From assembly GCF_002261215.1 (NCBI RefSeq), contig NZ_NEVS01000004.1, positions 1,984,001-2,048,000 on the forward strand: a stretch of DNA of 64,000 nucleotides. The letters run 5' to 3'. Origin of the DNA: Bordetella genomosp. 11. Lineage in GTDB: Bacteria; Pseudomonadota; Gammaproteobacteria; Burkholderiales; Burkholderiaceae_B. The notes below the pieces were generated by a model. The model was not told the DNA's origin and did not search any database. It saw only the letters and a program-made list of their open reading frames with translations. Both the position numbers and the translations under genes were made by a program. This document shows, one piece after another, positions 18,360-26,796 of this stretch (the stretch's first letter is position 1; every line of letters begins with the position of its first letter).

Positions 18360-19985
18360 ATGAAGCCACAAGACGAACCTGCCGGCGACGGCCTGCCCGA
18401 ACTGCGATCCGCCGTGCAAGCCATGACACCGCGCCTGCACGGCATGGTGTCGCGCACGGACGCCGGCCAGATCGCCGCCGAGGTGCTGCGATTGAACGAT
18501 GCCGTGCGGGCCGGCGTGCAGGGACGCATCATCCCGGGCAGCCATCCCCAGGACCATCCGACGCTGATGGCGTGCGCGCGGGATGCGCTGCCCGCGGGTG
18601 GCCCGGCACCGACCCTGCCTGAAGGTTCGCTCGCGCAGGCGTCGGCCATGGTGCGGGCAGGCGCGACCAGCGCGGAAGCGCTGACAAGGCAGGCATTGGC
18701 GCGTGCCGCCGAAGTACAGCCGGCGCTGAATCCCTTCATCGCCATCTGGGGCGAACGTGCGCTGGAGCAGGCGCGCGAGTACGACCGCGAACTGGCGCAA
18801 GGCCGCTGGCGCGGCCCGCTGCACGGCATCCCCCTCGCGCACAAGGACTGCTTCACACGCACCGGCCTGCCCATGACGGTAGGCTCCAAGGTCTTCCCGG
18901 ACAGGCCGGGCGATGCCGATGCGGCCGTACTGCAACGCCTGCGGGACGCGGGGGCAATAGACCTGGGCCCCCTCAATCTGAGCGAGATGGTCTCCGGCCC
19001 GACAGGGCAGAATCCCCATTGGGGAGATTGCTGCAACGCGCACGATCCCTCTCGGGTGGCCGGTGGCTCCTCCAGCGGTTCGGCCGTGGCCGTGGCTGCC
19101 GGCGCGGTATTCGGATCGCTGGGATCGGACACCGGCGGATCGATCCGCCTGCCCGCGTCGATGAACGGCGTATACGGCCTCAAGACGACGTATGGGCTGG
19201 TGTCGCGGCGCGGCTGCTTTCCGCGCGCGTGGTCGCTGGACTGCATCGGGCCGCTGGCGCGCACCCCATTGGATTGCGCCCTGATACTGCAGGCGGTGGC
19301 CGGGCATGACGAAGGCGATCCCTCCAGCCTGCACGCCGAAGTGCCTGGCTATGCCGCGTCCGTGGCCGGCGGCGCCCCCGACACGCGTGTGGCGCTGCTG
19401 GAAGGACTGGACCCTTACGACGACGCCATTGCGGCCGCCCTGCATGCCTACGCGGCGCGCGCCACGGAGGTCTTCGGCCCCATCGCCCATGTCCGCTTCG
19501 ACGATCTGCCGGCCTGCTACGCGATGGGCGACGTCATCGCCAAGGTTGAAGGCGCGGCCACGCACGGCGAATGGATGCGCCGCACCCCCGAGCGCTATTC
19601 CCAGGCCGTTTATTCGCGCACCGAACCGGGCCTGCACATTCCGGCGGTGCGCTACGCGGAAGCGCTGCTCGCCCGCGCCGGCCTGCTGCAAGCCTGGCTG
19701 GCCGGACCGATGGCGCAGTCCGATGTCGTGGTGTGCCCGACCGTACCCATCCAGGTACCGACGCGCGCCGAGGCGGATATGGAGGGCAAGGGACGCGTGT
19801 TCGGCGTGGTGGCGGCCATTACCCGCCTGACGCGGGCTTTCAACTATCTGGGATTGCCGGTGTTGAGCGTGCCGATCGGCAGGGACGAAAACGGCATGCC
19901 CATCGGCGCCCAACTGATCGGCAGACCCTTGTCGGAGGCCCGGCTGCTGGCCGTGGCCCATGCGTTGCAGGGAGGTCAAGCATGA
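18360..19985 (+). CDS. Amidase-signature hydrolase with N-terminal extension
   Basis: A 541-residue amidase-signature enzyme. The Ser-cisSer-Lys triad reads K162 (HKD), S237 (first Ser of GGSSSGS) and S261 (GSDTGGS); the spacings of 75 and 24 residues equal those of known family members. The first 85 or so residues precede the amidase fold and match nothing I recognise; they could be an extra helical domain. It would hydrolyse an amide of the pathway. It starts 12 bases after the Bug receptor gene and its TGA overlaps the regulator's ATG. Confidence 0.9.
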   Translation: MKPQDEPAGDGLPELRSAVQAMTPRLHGMVSRTDAGQIAAEVLRLNDAVRAGVQGRIIPGSHPQDHPTLMACARDALPAGGPAPTLPEGSLAQASAMVRAGATSAEALTRQALARAAEVQPALNPFIAIWGERALEQAREYDRELAQGRWRGPLHGIPLAHKDCFTRTGLPMTVGSKVFPDRPGDADAAVLQRLRDAGAIDLGPLNLSEMVSGPTGQNPHWGDCCNAHDPSRVAGGSSSGSAVAVAAGAVFGSLGSDTGGSIRLPASMNGVYGLKTTYGLVSRRGCFPRAWSLDCIGPLARTPLDCALILQAVAGHDEGDPSSLHAEVPGYAASVAGGAPDTRVALLEGLDPYDDAIAAALHAYAARATEVFGPIAHVRFDDLPACYAMGDVIAKVEGAATHGEWMRRTPERYSQAVYSRTEPGLHIPAVRYAEALLARAGLLQAWLAGPMAQSDVVVCPTVPIQVPTRAEADMEGKGRVFGVVAAITRLTRAFNYLGLPVLSVPIGRDENGMPIGAQLIGRPLSEARLLAVAHALQGGQA

Positions 19986-20668
19986 CGGAGCGGACACCGG
20001 AAACCATTCCCTATTTCCTGCGCGAAAAAATACGCGCGCTGATCGTCGACGGCACCTTCCAGCCCGGCCAGCCGCTGCGCGAGCAGGACCTGGAACGCCG
20101 CTTCGGCTCCAGCCGCGGCCCCATCCGCGAAGCGCTGCGCCTGCTGGAGCAGACCGGATTGGTGACCCACATGCAGCGGCGCGGGTTTCGCGTGACACTC
20201 TATGACGACAGGGAAATCCGCGACCAGTACCTGCTGCGCGCCGAACTGGAAGCCTATGCCATCCGGCAATTGGCCGACGCGGGCGACCTGGGGCCGCTGC
20301 TGCAAAGCCTGAAGGCATGCCGCGCGCAGCTCGAAGCCGCCTACAAGGCGCGCGACCCGCGCGCATACCTGACGGAGATACGCCGGTTCTATGACGCCAT
20401 CGCGGCCTATACCGGCAACCGTCCCTTGTGCAACGCGCTGGCGCGCTTGAACGAAACGGCCGAACCGCTGCGCTACAACCTGCTGTCGAGGCGGCTCGAG
20501 GAAAGCCGCACGCGGCAGTACATGCTGAAGATCATCCAGGCGCTGGAAGCGGGCCGTTTCGACGAAGCGGCCGCGCTCAAGCGCGAACATGTACTGATGA
20601 ACCTGCCCAGCATAGTCGAAGCGTATGCCGCGGCGCGCTATCAGGAGCGCAAGGCAGCGGCGGCCTGA
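19982..20668 (+). CDS. GntR/FCD-family transcriptional regulator
   Basis: A 228-residue regulator: an N-terminal GntR winged helix-turn-helix (residues about 12-75, with LREQDLERRFGSSRGPIREA) and a C-terminal FCD ligand-binding domain (helical; LLRAELEAYAIRQLADA, then RRFYDAIAAYTGN). The ATG overlaps the amidase stop (ATGA) and has GGAGG ahead. It most likely controls the whole 16.4-25.9 kb block through the ATTGTAGACAAT sites at its two ends, sensing a carboxylate intermediate. Its 3' end overlaps the stop region of the convergent amidohydrolase gene by 28 bases. Confidence 0.92.
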   Translation: MTERTPETIPYFLREKIRALIVDGTFQPGQPLREQDLERRFGSSRGPIREALRLLEQTGLVTHMQRRGFRVTLYDDREIRDQYLLRAELEAYAIRQLADAGDLGPLLQSLKACRAQLEAAYKARDPRAYLTEIRRFYDAIAAYTGNRPLCNALARLNETAEPLRYNLLSRRLEESRTRQYMLKIIQALEAGRFDEAAALKREHVLMNLPSIVEAYAAARYQERKAAAA

Positions 20669-21510
20669 GGCGCGGCCCCGTCGAAGCCGTAGAGCTCGCG
20701 CGGGCTGTCGACGAGGATGCGCTGGCGCACGGTTTCCTCGGGCGCCCACCGCGCCAGCAAGGCCAGCAGCTGCACGGTATCCGGAGGCGTATGCGCGCGC
20801 TCGGTCACGTGCGGCCAGTCGCTGCCCCAGACCAGCCGTTGCGGCGCCGCGCGCACGAAGGCTTGCGCCACCGCCGTCGCATCGGGATAGTCCGGTCCGC
20901 CCTGCAACGTGTTCAGATACGCACCGGACAATTTCACCCAGCAATTGCCGCGGTCGATCAGGCCGCGCACGATGCCCCACGCCGGATGGCGCACGCCCAG
21001 GCCGGGCGGCAGGCGCGCCATATGGTCGAACACGATGGGACAGGGAAGCCTCGACAGCAGGGCCGCGTGCGCGGCGATCTGGTCGCCGGACATATGCAGT
21101 TGCGCGTGCCAGCCCAGGTCGGCGATGCGACGGGCCAGGGTTTCGATCATATCGACCGTCATCACGGTGTCGGCCGGATTCCAGACGCTGAAGCGCAGGC
21201 CGCGCACGCCACCGTCATCCAAAGCGCGCAGCGTCGCGCCATCCACATCCGGCGGCACCACGGCGATGCCGCGCGCCTGGCCGGCGAATTGCGCCACCGC
21301 ATCGAGCAGGCAGGCATTGTCGGTACCGTAGCGCTTGGCCTGGACGATGACCGCGCGCCGGGTTCCCATGCGATGGGCAACGGCGCGGTATTCGCTGACC
21401 GTGCCGCCCTCGAATGGCGCGCCGTTGCCGGGCTGCTCGGCAAAGCGCGGGTCGAAGATATGCAGGTGGCTGTCGCAGGCGTCGGGTGGGATATCGAAGA
21501 GCGGATGCAT
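20641..21510 (-). CDS. Amidohydrolase family 2 (LigI-like lactonase/hydrolase)
   Basis: A 289-residue TIM-barrel metal-type hydrolase (PF04909 kind). DSHLHIFDP at residues 13-21 carries the first HxH pair and GSDWPH near residue 235 the catalytic aspartate. Members include 2-pyrone-4,6-dicarboxylate lactonase and sugar-lactone hydrolases, so a lactone or cyclic amide substrate is plausible. Last gene of a five-gene minus-strand operon, 21 bases after the cyclase gene. Confidence 0.85.
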   Translation of the reverse strand: MHPLFDIPPDACDSHLHIFDPRFAEQPGNGAPFEGGTVSEYRAVAHRMGTRRAVIVQAKRYGTDNACLLDAVAQFAGQARGIAVVPPDVDGATLRALDDGGVRGLRFSVWNPADTVMTVDMIETLARRIADLGWHAQLHMSGDQIAAHAALLSRLPCPIVFDHMARLPPGLGVRHPAWGIVRGLIDRGNCWVKLSGAYLNTLQGGPDYPDATAVAQAFVRAAPQRLVWGSDWPHVTERAHTPPDTVQLLALLARWAPEETVRQRILVDSPRELYGFDGAAPQAAAALRS

Positions 21511-21531
21511 GGTGTCTTTCTCGCGGAAATG

Positions 21532-22506
21532 TCAGCGGAGCGCCATGGCGTTGGCTGGCGAGCCGACGCCGCCGCGCAGGTTCAGCGGCGATGAAACGAA
21601 GAAGTACTCGTGCCGGCCATGGCGGTGCGCGTCCTCCGCCAAGGCATCGAGATCGAACATTTCTCCCAGCAACAGGCCCAGCCGGGCGATCGCGAGGTGC
21701 AGGCTGGGGCGGCCGGCCGCCAGCGGCCAGCGTTCGACCGTAACGCCATCGGATGCGACGCCGGCCACGCGGTGATCCCACAGGAAGGCCCACATGTCGA
21801 CATCGCCGGAAAGGCCGGAGTAATCGCGGCCGGCAAACAACGCCGCGCGTCGGTTATCGTCTTTCGCCTCGCGAAAGGCCTGTACCCAGCCGGTGCGGAC
21901 CAGCAGCAAGTCGCCGCGCCGCAACGGCGTCCCCTGTTCCCGCAGGCAGGCATGAAGGTCGTCCGCGCTGGCCGCCAGGCTGCCGCACGCTTCCCACGGC
22001 CGCCCCATCCTGGCGAAATGGCGTGGCAGGTCCACCAATACCGCGCGCGTGGCGATACCGAAGCGCGCCAGGTGCTCGATGCCATTTCGCGTGCCTTCGC
22101 GCTGGGTCACATCGCCGTCCTGCGCCCCGTTGTAAAAGCCGCGCAGGGGATCGGCGATATGCGTCAGGCCGTCCCACTGCGTGGAGGACTGAAGGTAGAA
22201 ATCGTCGACCTTGTCGTCGCGCACGACCAGCCCGGCGTAATCCAGCTTGAACAAGGTCTGCCGGGGCGCGCGGCGCAGCTTGTGGCTGGCCTGTCCGATC
22301 ATGCCCAGCGGCATATGCATGGGCAGGTTCAGGTTGAAGCGCAATCCCGTCCGAATCAGCCCGGCCGCGGCGGCCACGGTGTCGGGCGCGATGTTGTTCA
22401 GCGTACCGAGCTGGTCGCCCATGCCCCAGACGCCCCAGCACAAGGGGAGGCCCGACGCATCGGGCCGCGGCAGGTCGGCATAGGCGGGAAACGGAGTATC
22501 GGTCAT
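21532..22506 (-). CDS. Cyclase-family (PF04199) hydrolase
   Basis: A 324-residue protein of the kynurenine formamidase/isatin hydrolase superfamily. The segment STQWDGLTHIADP (about residues 110-122) corresponds to the metal-binding HxxxHxD region of that family, and the N-terminal WGMGDQLGTLNN is typical of the long cyclase subfamily. These enzymes open a ring or hydrolyse an N-acyl bond. I start at MTDTPFPAY; upstream codons lack a ribosome site. Same operon as the MFS gene (40-base gap) and amidohydrolase. Confidence 0.84.
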   Translation of the reverse strand: MTDTPFPAYADLPRPDASGLPLCWGVWGMGDQLGTLNNIAPDTVAAAAGLIRTGLRFNLNLPMHMPLGMIGQASHKLRRAPRQTLFKLDYAGLVVRDDKVDDFYLQSSTQWDGLTHIADPLRGFYNGAQDGDVTQREGTRNGIEHLARFGIATRAVLVDLPRHFARMGRPWEACGSLAASADDLHACLREQGTPLRRGDLLLVRTGWVQAFREAKDDNRRAALFAGRDYSGLSGDVDMWAFLWDHRVAGVASDGVTVERWPLAAGRPSLHLAIARLGLLLGEMFDLDALAEDAHRHGRHEYFFVSSPLNLRGGVGSPANAMALR

Positions 22507-22546
22507 GCGGGAACCTGTGCGCACGGGATCGAGCGTCGCGACAGCC

Positions 22547-23818
22547 TCAGCTGATGCGCTGCCCTTTGGTTTCGGGCGAAATAAGCACCACCGTCCAGGC
22601 AAGGAAGAACGCCACCACGGTGGTCAGCATGCCGGTCTTGAAACCGGCGGCGGATGTGGCCAGCGCGCCGATCAGAAAAGGCGCGATCATGCCGCCGATG
22701 CGTCCACCGTTATAGGCCAGGCCCATGGCGAAGCCGCGCGCCGCGGTCTTGGGCACCAGCTCGGCCGCGAACGGCCCCATGCCGGCGAACAGGCCGGTGA
22801 TGCCCATGCCGGTAAAGAAACTGGCGACGAGCAGCACGGGCTGCTGTTGCACCGTGACAAAACCGATGACGGCGATGGCGCCGATCAGCAGATAGATGGA
22901 GAACGTCTTCTTGCGGCCGATGCGGTCCACCAGCGATGCGAAGATCAGGAACCCGACCAGCGATCCCAACTGCTGGGCCAGCGTAAAGCCCAGGCTGTGC
23001 ACGAAGTCGAAATGCTTGACCGTCACCAGGAAGGTCGGCGTCCAGGTGAACACGGCCCAATACACGTACTGCACGAAGAAGATGAAGCCGAAGGCCTTGG
23101 CCAGCCCCTTGGCATTATCCGGGTGGCGCAGATCGGCAAGACTGCCGCGCGGCGCGCCGGTCTTGACGCGCGCCAGCCAGACCGGCGATTCCGGCGTGCG
23201 GCGCGCCACCGGGTACAGGATCACAATGGGCAGCAAACCGATGGCATACACCCAGCGCCAGCCGCCGCCGTCCAGCCCGCCGGTGGCATTGCCCACCAAG
23301 GCGACGACGCCGATGGCCAGCAGCGACCCCAGGGGCAGGCCGAGCTGCATCAGCGCCCCGCCCTTGCCGCGATGTTCCGGTTTCCAGGTTTCGGCCACCA
23401 GCGCCGCCCCCGCCGTCCATGCCCCGCCCATGCCCAGCCCCGCCAGCACGCGCGTGGCCGCCACCATGACGGCACCCGTCGCCAGCGCCGTGGCGCCCGA
23501 AAACACCGAATAGACCAGGATGGTCAGGATCAAGGTCCTGACGCGGCCGTAGCGGTCCGCGACCCAGCCGAAGGCGATGCCGCCCACGATCTGTCCCAGC
23601 GCGGAGAGGCTGCCGATCAGGCCCGCCTGCGCCTTGGTCAGGTCGAAATAAGCGATGAAAGCCGGGACGGTCAACGACAGGATGAAGATCTCGTAGACCT
23701 CGAACAACCAGCCCAGTCCCGAGAGCGTGAGCACGCGCCATGCGTCGCGCGAAACGTCCCGATACCAGGGCCCCGCGGCCGCGGCGGAGCCGGCGGGCGG
23801 TGATGAGTGATCCGACAT
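22547..23818 (-). CDS. MFS transporter, aromatic-acid/organic-acid type
   Basis: A 423-residue inner-membrane carrier with 12 predicted helices. The loop motif GWVADRYGR after helix 2 and its repeat VDRIGRKKT after helix 8, with the start SRDAWRVLTLSGLGWLFEVY, match the metabolite:H+ symporter group (AAHS/SHS-like). In this operon it should import the compound degraded by the neighbouring hydrolases. Substrate not readable. Confidence 0.88.
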   Translation of the reverse strand: MSDHSSPPAGSAAAAGPWYRDVSRDAWRVLTLSGLGWLFEVYEIFILSLTVPAFIAYFDLTKAQAGLIGSLSALGQIVGGIAFGWVADRYGRVRTLILTILVYSVFSGATALATGAVMVAATRVLAGLGMGGAWTAGAALVAETWKPEHRGKGGALMQLGLPLGSLLAIGVVALVGNATGGLDGGGWRWVYAIGLLPIVILYPVARRTPESPVWLARVKTGAPRGSLADLRHPDNAKGLAKAFGFIFFVQYVYWAVFTWTPTFLVTVKHFDFVHSLGFTLAQQLGSLVGFLIFASLVDRIGRKKTFSIYLLIGAIAVIGFVTVQQQPVLLVASFFTGMGITGLFAGMGPFAAELVPKTAARGFAMGLAYNGGRIGGMIAPFLIGALATSAAGFKTGMLTTVVAFFLAWTVVLISPETKGQRIS

Positions 23819-23901
23819 GAGCGCGCTCTCCTTTACTTCGTTTTACCCACGCGGCCATCGCCCGGCCGCCCGGCGGCTCGTCGACGGGCGCGGAAATCCG
23901 G

Positions 23902-24621
23902 TCAGCGGTTGTCTTCCGCGCCGAAGTCCATGCGGCGCTCGCGCGGCAAGCGCAGGTACTCCAGCACCTGCGCCATCGGCACGACGTCCGCGAACTGCCG
24001 GTTCATGTCGAACAGGCTGATGGCATGCGAAATCGGAATCCGATCGAACACGCACTCCTGCGGCACGATGGTGCGGAAGTTGTACGAAGCGGAATCGAAG
24101 ACCGTGGCGCGGATGCAATTGCTGGTCGCGCCGCCCATGACGATGACGGTATCCACGCCGCGGTCGATCAGATAGCCCAGCAAAGGCGTGCCGTGAAAGC
24201 CGCTGGGCTTCTTCTTCACGAATACGACGTCGCCCGCCGCGGGATGCAGGGCGTCCACCAGTTCGGCGCCCAGCGTGCCGGCCAGGCACCAGCGCTCGCT
24301 GTCCAGCAGCCCACGCTTGCGGCGGTAGCCGCCGATATCGCTGCCGTCGCGCTCCACCTCGAAGCGCGTGAAGAAGCACGGCACCTGGGCCTGCTGCGCC
24401 GCGCTGACGACCTGCGCGATGGCGGCGACCGACGCGCGGCCCACATCGCCGCAGCTGGAGGGCCAATCGGCGTCCTCCCCCAGCGCGCCCACCATGTACT
24501 TCTGCGCGTCGATAACGACCAGCGCCGGGCACTGGCCGAAGCCCATGCGCTTGCCGAAGCCGCCGCGCCGCAGGACCGCCGCGTCCTGCTCCGACAGATA
24601 GGATTCCCAGAGAGCCGTCAT
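23902..24621 (-). CDS. Isochorismatase-like cysteine hydrolase
   Basis: A 239-residue hydrolase. The Asp-Lys-Cys triad is visible: D38 in VVIDAQ, K136 in FVKKKPSGF, C169 in GGATSNCIRATV; the Lys-Cys spacing of 33 equals that of N-carbamoylsarcosine amidase. The family includes that enzyme, maleamate amidohydrolase and ureidoacrylate hydrolase, all acting on small N-acyl or N-carbamoyl acids, which fits a ring-opening pathway. AAGGCGGG precedes the ATG; upstream open codons are a shadow of the CoA-transferase gene. Confidence 0.88.
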   Translation of the reverse strand: MTALWESYLSEQDAAVLRRGGFGKRMGFGQCPALVVIDAQKYMVGALGEDADWPSSCGDVGRASVAAIAQVVSAAQQAQVPCFFTRFEVERDGSDIGGYRRKRGLLDSERWCLAGTLGAELVDALHPAAGDVVFVKKKPSGFHGTPLLGYLIDRGVDTVIVMGGATSNCIRATVFDSASYNFRTIVPQECVFDRIPISHAISLFDMNRQFADVVPMAQVLEYLRLPRERRMDFGAEDNR

Positions 24622-24725
24622 ACTGCCCGCCTTTGCTTGAGTCGCGATGTGGATCGGGATGCAAGCGCCGCCGGTCAGTCCGCCTGCCGGCAAGCGCGTC
24701 GTAAGTCCTGTGGAATGAAGGAACG

Positions 24726-25943
24726 TCAGCCGAGGACGCCCGCGGCACGCAGGCGGTCCAGTTCGGCATCGGTCCACCCGCCGTCGCGCAGCACCTGTTC
24801 GGTATGCTGGCCCAGCGTGGGCGCGGCGCGCGGCGCCGCGACCGGCCCTTCGCCGAAGCGTACCGGACGCGCCAAGCCCCGATAGCTGCCGACGACGGGA
24901 TGCCGGTAGGTATGCACCATGTCCTGCGCCGCCACCTGCGGATGGTCGAACATGTCCTCGATGGGACGCGCCGGGGCGCACGGTACGCGTACGCCGAAAA
25001 TTTCCTCCCATTCCAGCGCGGTATGGGCGCGCAGGGCCTGGCGCAGCCTGGGCACGATCTCGTCCGCATGCTCGGCGCGCTTGCGCACGCTGTCGTAGCG
25101 CGGGTCCGCCGCCATGTCGGGCAGGCCGACAAGCTCGCATAGCGCCTCCCAGAAATGAGGCGTGTTGGCCGAGAGATAGATGCTGCCTTCGCGGGTGGGA
25201 TGCAGGCCGGTGATGCCGCCGGAACGCATGTCGCGCCAGACCTCGCGCGGTTCGTTTTCGGCCCAGATAAAACGCGCCGATTGCATGGCCAACGCGCTGC
25301 CCAGAAGCGATACCCCGACGTACGAGCCCTGCCCCGTGCGTTCGCGCTGGTACAGGGCGGAGGAGACACTGCCGGCCAGCAGCGCCGCCGCGTAGTAGTC
25401 CACCACGGACCCATACACGATCTCGGCATCGCCGGGCGCGCCCTGGAAGGTGCAGATGCCGGTCATGGTCTGCAGCACCTGGTCGTAGCCGGCGCTGTCC
25501 TTCAGCGGGCCGCTATCGCCATAGCCGGTAAGCGCGCAATAGATCAGGCGCGGATTGCGCGCGCGCAGGGTGTCGTAGTCGATGCCCAGCCGGGGCGGGA
25601 CGGTGGGACGGAAGTTATGCACCAGGACGTCGGCCTGCTCTACCAGCCGTAGCAGGACCTCGTGGGCGGCGGGGTTTTTCAGGTCCAGCTGCACGCCCAG
25701 CTTGCCGCGGTTCACGCCCAGGAAGGCGCGGCCCTCGGCGGCCAGCGTGGAAGGATAGTTGCGCAGGTTGTCGCCCTGCGGCGGTTCCACCTTGATGACT
25801 TCCGCGCCCTGGTCGGCCAGCAGCGTGCAGCCATACGGTCCGGCGATATAGCCGCTGAGGTCAAGCACCTTGACGCCGGCGAGCGGGCCGCGATCGGCGG
25901 CGTCGCCCGCGGGAGGATGTGATCCGGGATCAGTTGGAGTCAA
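24726..25943 (-). CDS. CaiB/BaiF class III CoA-transferase
   Basis: A 405-residue CoA-transferase of standard build: VLDLSGYIAGPYGCTLLAD near residue 26, VNRGKLGVQLDLK, and YGSVVDYYAAAL with the catalytic aspartate D182. It would activate the acid product of the pathway as a CoA ester for the CitE-like lyase. No ATG is available at the right place; TTG at 25943 with AAGGTG ahead is the likely start. First gene of the minus-strand operon; the promoter carries the same operator as the Bug/lyase region. Confidence 0.9.
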   Translation of the reverse strand: MTPTDPGSHPPAGDAADRGPLAGVKVLDLSGYIAGPYGCTLLADQGAEVIKVEPPQGDNLRNYPSTLAAEGRAFLGVNRGKLGVQLDLKNPAAHEVLLRLVEQADVLVHNFRPTVPPRLGIDYDTLRARNPRLIYCALTGYGDSGPLKDSAGYDQVLQTMTGICTFQGAPGDAEIVYGSVVDYYAAALLAGSVSSALYQRERTGQGSYVGVSLLGSALAMQSARFIWAENEPREVWRDMRSGGITGLHPTREGSIYLSANTPHFWEALCELVGLPDMAADPRYDSVRKRAEHADEIVPRLRQALRAHTALEWEEIFGVRVPCAPARPIEDMFDHPQVAAQDMVHTYRHPVVGSYRGLARPVRFGEGPVAAPRAAPTLGQHTEQVLRDGGWTDAELDRLRAAGVLG

Positions 25944-26018
25944 TCGGACACCTTGGATATCTGTGAATCTGGTGACGGCCGCGACCGGCGCGGCTCGCCG
26001 CTGTATTTGCCTGGGAAA

Positions 26019-26051
26019 ATTCTAGCGACCCCACCTCAGATTGTCTACAAT
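26019..26051 (-). promoter_or_regulatory. GntR-type operator and promoter of the CoA-transferase operon
   Basis: Read on the minus strand, ATTGTAGACAAT (26051-26040) contains TAGACA as a -35, followed after exactly 17 bases by TAGAAT (26024-26019) as -10. This is the same element in the same orientation and spacing as the Bug-receptor promoter (TAGACA-N17-TAGACT). It precedes the TTG start at 25943 by about 75 bases. Confidence 0.68.
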
Positions 26052-26117
26052 TTACAAAAAACAAATCAGGGCGAAGGTAGCGATACGGCCCATCTACCGC
26101 GGCCGCTCGTCCCGCGA

Positions 26118-26585
26118 TCACCCCAGGGGCGGCAAGCGACGGCGCAGGGTTGCATCCTTGATGATGGCGGTATTGGTTTCCGCGTACTCGGTGACACGGT
26201 CCAGGATCCGGTCCAGGTGGCCGATGCCGCGCAGCACCACGCGCGCGACGAAGCAGTCTTCTCCCGTCACCTTGTCGCACTCGATGAATTCCGGAATTTC
26301 CTTCAGCAGCGTCTCCACATGGCGCAATTGCCCCGGCATGGGCCGCACGCGCACGATCGCTTCCAGCGTGTACCCAAGGGCGGCCGGATCGATATCCACC
26401 GTATAGCCGCGGATGACACCCGACTCCTCCAGGCGCCGCAGGCGGTCGGCCACGCTGGGCGAGGACATGCCAACCGTCCTGGCCAGCTCGGCGACAGGGG
26501 CCCGGGCGTTGGCGGTGAGCAGCGTGATCAGGCGCCGGTCGACCGCATCCAGGGGGCTTTCATGATTTTTAAGGGTATCTCCCAT
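26118..26585 (-). CDS. Lrp/AsnC-family regulator
   Basis: A 155-residue protein with an N-terminal helix-turn-helix (DRRLITLLTANARAPVAELA, then SPSVADRLRRLEESGVIRGY) and a C-terminal RAM ligand domain (residues about 70-150). Lrp-type regulators sense amino acids. It is divergent from the EamA exporter gene with 211 bases between the starts, a typical regulator-exporter pair. AAGGAAAATT before the ATG is the ribosome site. It is not obviously part of the block on its other side. Confidence 0.92.
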   Translation of the reverse strand: MGDTLKNHESPLDAVDRRLITLLTANARAPVAELARTVGMSSPSVADRLRRLEESGVIRGYTVDIDPAALGYTLEAIVRVRPMPGQLRHVETLLKEIPEFIECDKVTGEDCFVARVVLRGIGHLDRILDRVTEYAETNTAIIKDATLRRRLPPLG

Positions 26586-26796
26586 AATTTTCCTTCCAAG
26601 AAAAGGTCTACCAGAGAAAATTGCATTCTTTCACCATGTAAACCCGTCAATCGGCCTGGGATAATTCCACCTGTACGCTACTTCGACGAGGCCCAGCCGC
26701 GCAAGTCCGCGTTTTCACGAATCCATCGGTTCGCCGGCATGGCAAAGCCTTGCGCTCGGCAGCCGTGGGCAACTTCACATCGAAAGGATGGCCGTC

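Noticed and set aside
17892-20366. Minus-strand open frame of 824 codons antisense to the Bug receptor, amidase and GntR genes
   Set aside because: Shadow frame with no ribosome site and no recognisable motif; the plus-strand genes have intact catalytic motifs.
26586-26796. AT-rich GAAA/TTTC repeats between the lrp-type and EamA genes as Lrp sites
   Set aside because: Lrp sites are too degenerate to call by eye here; regulation is plausible from gene order only.
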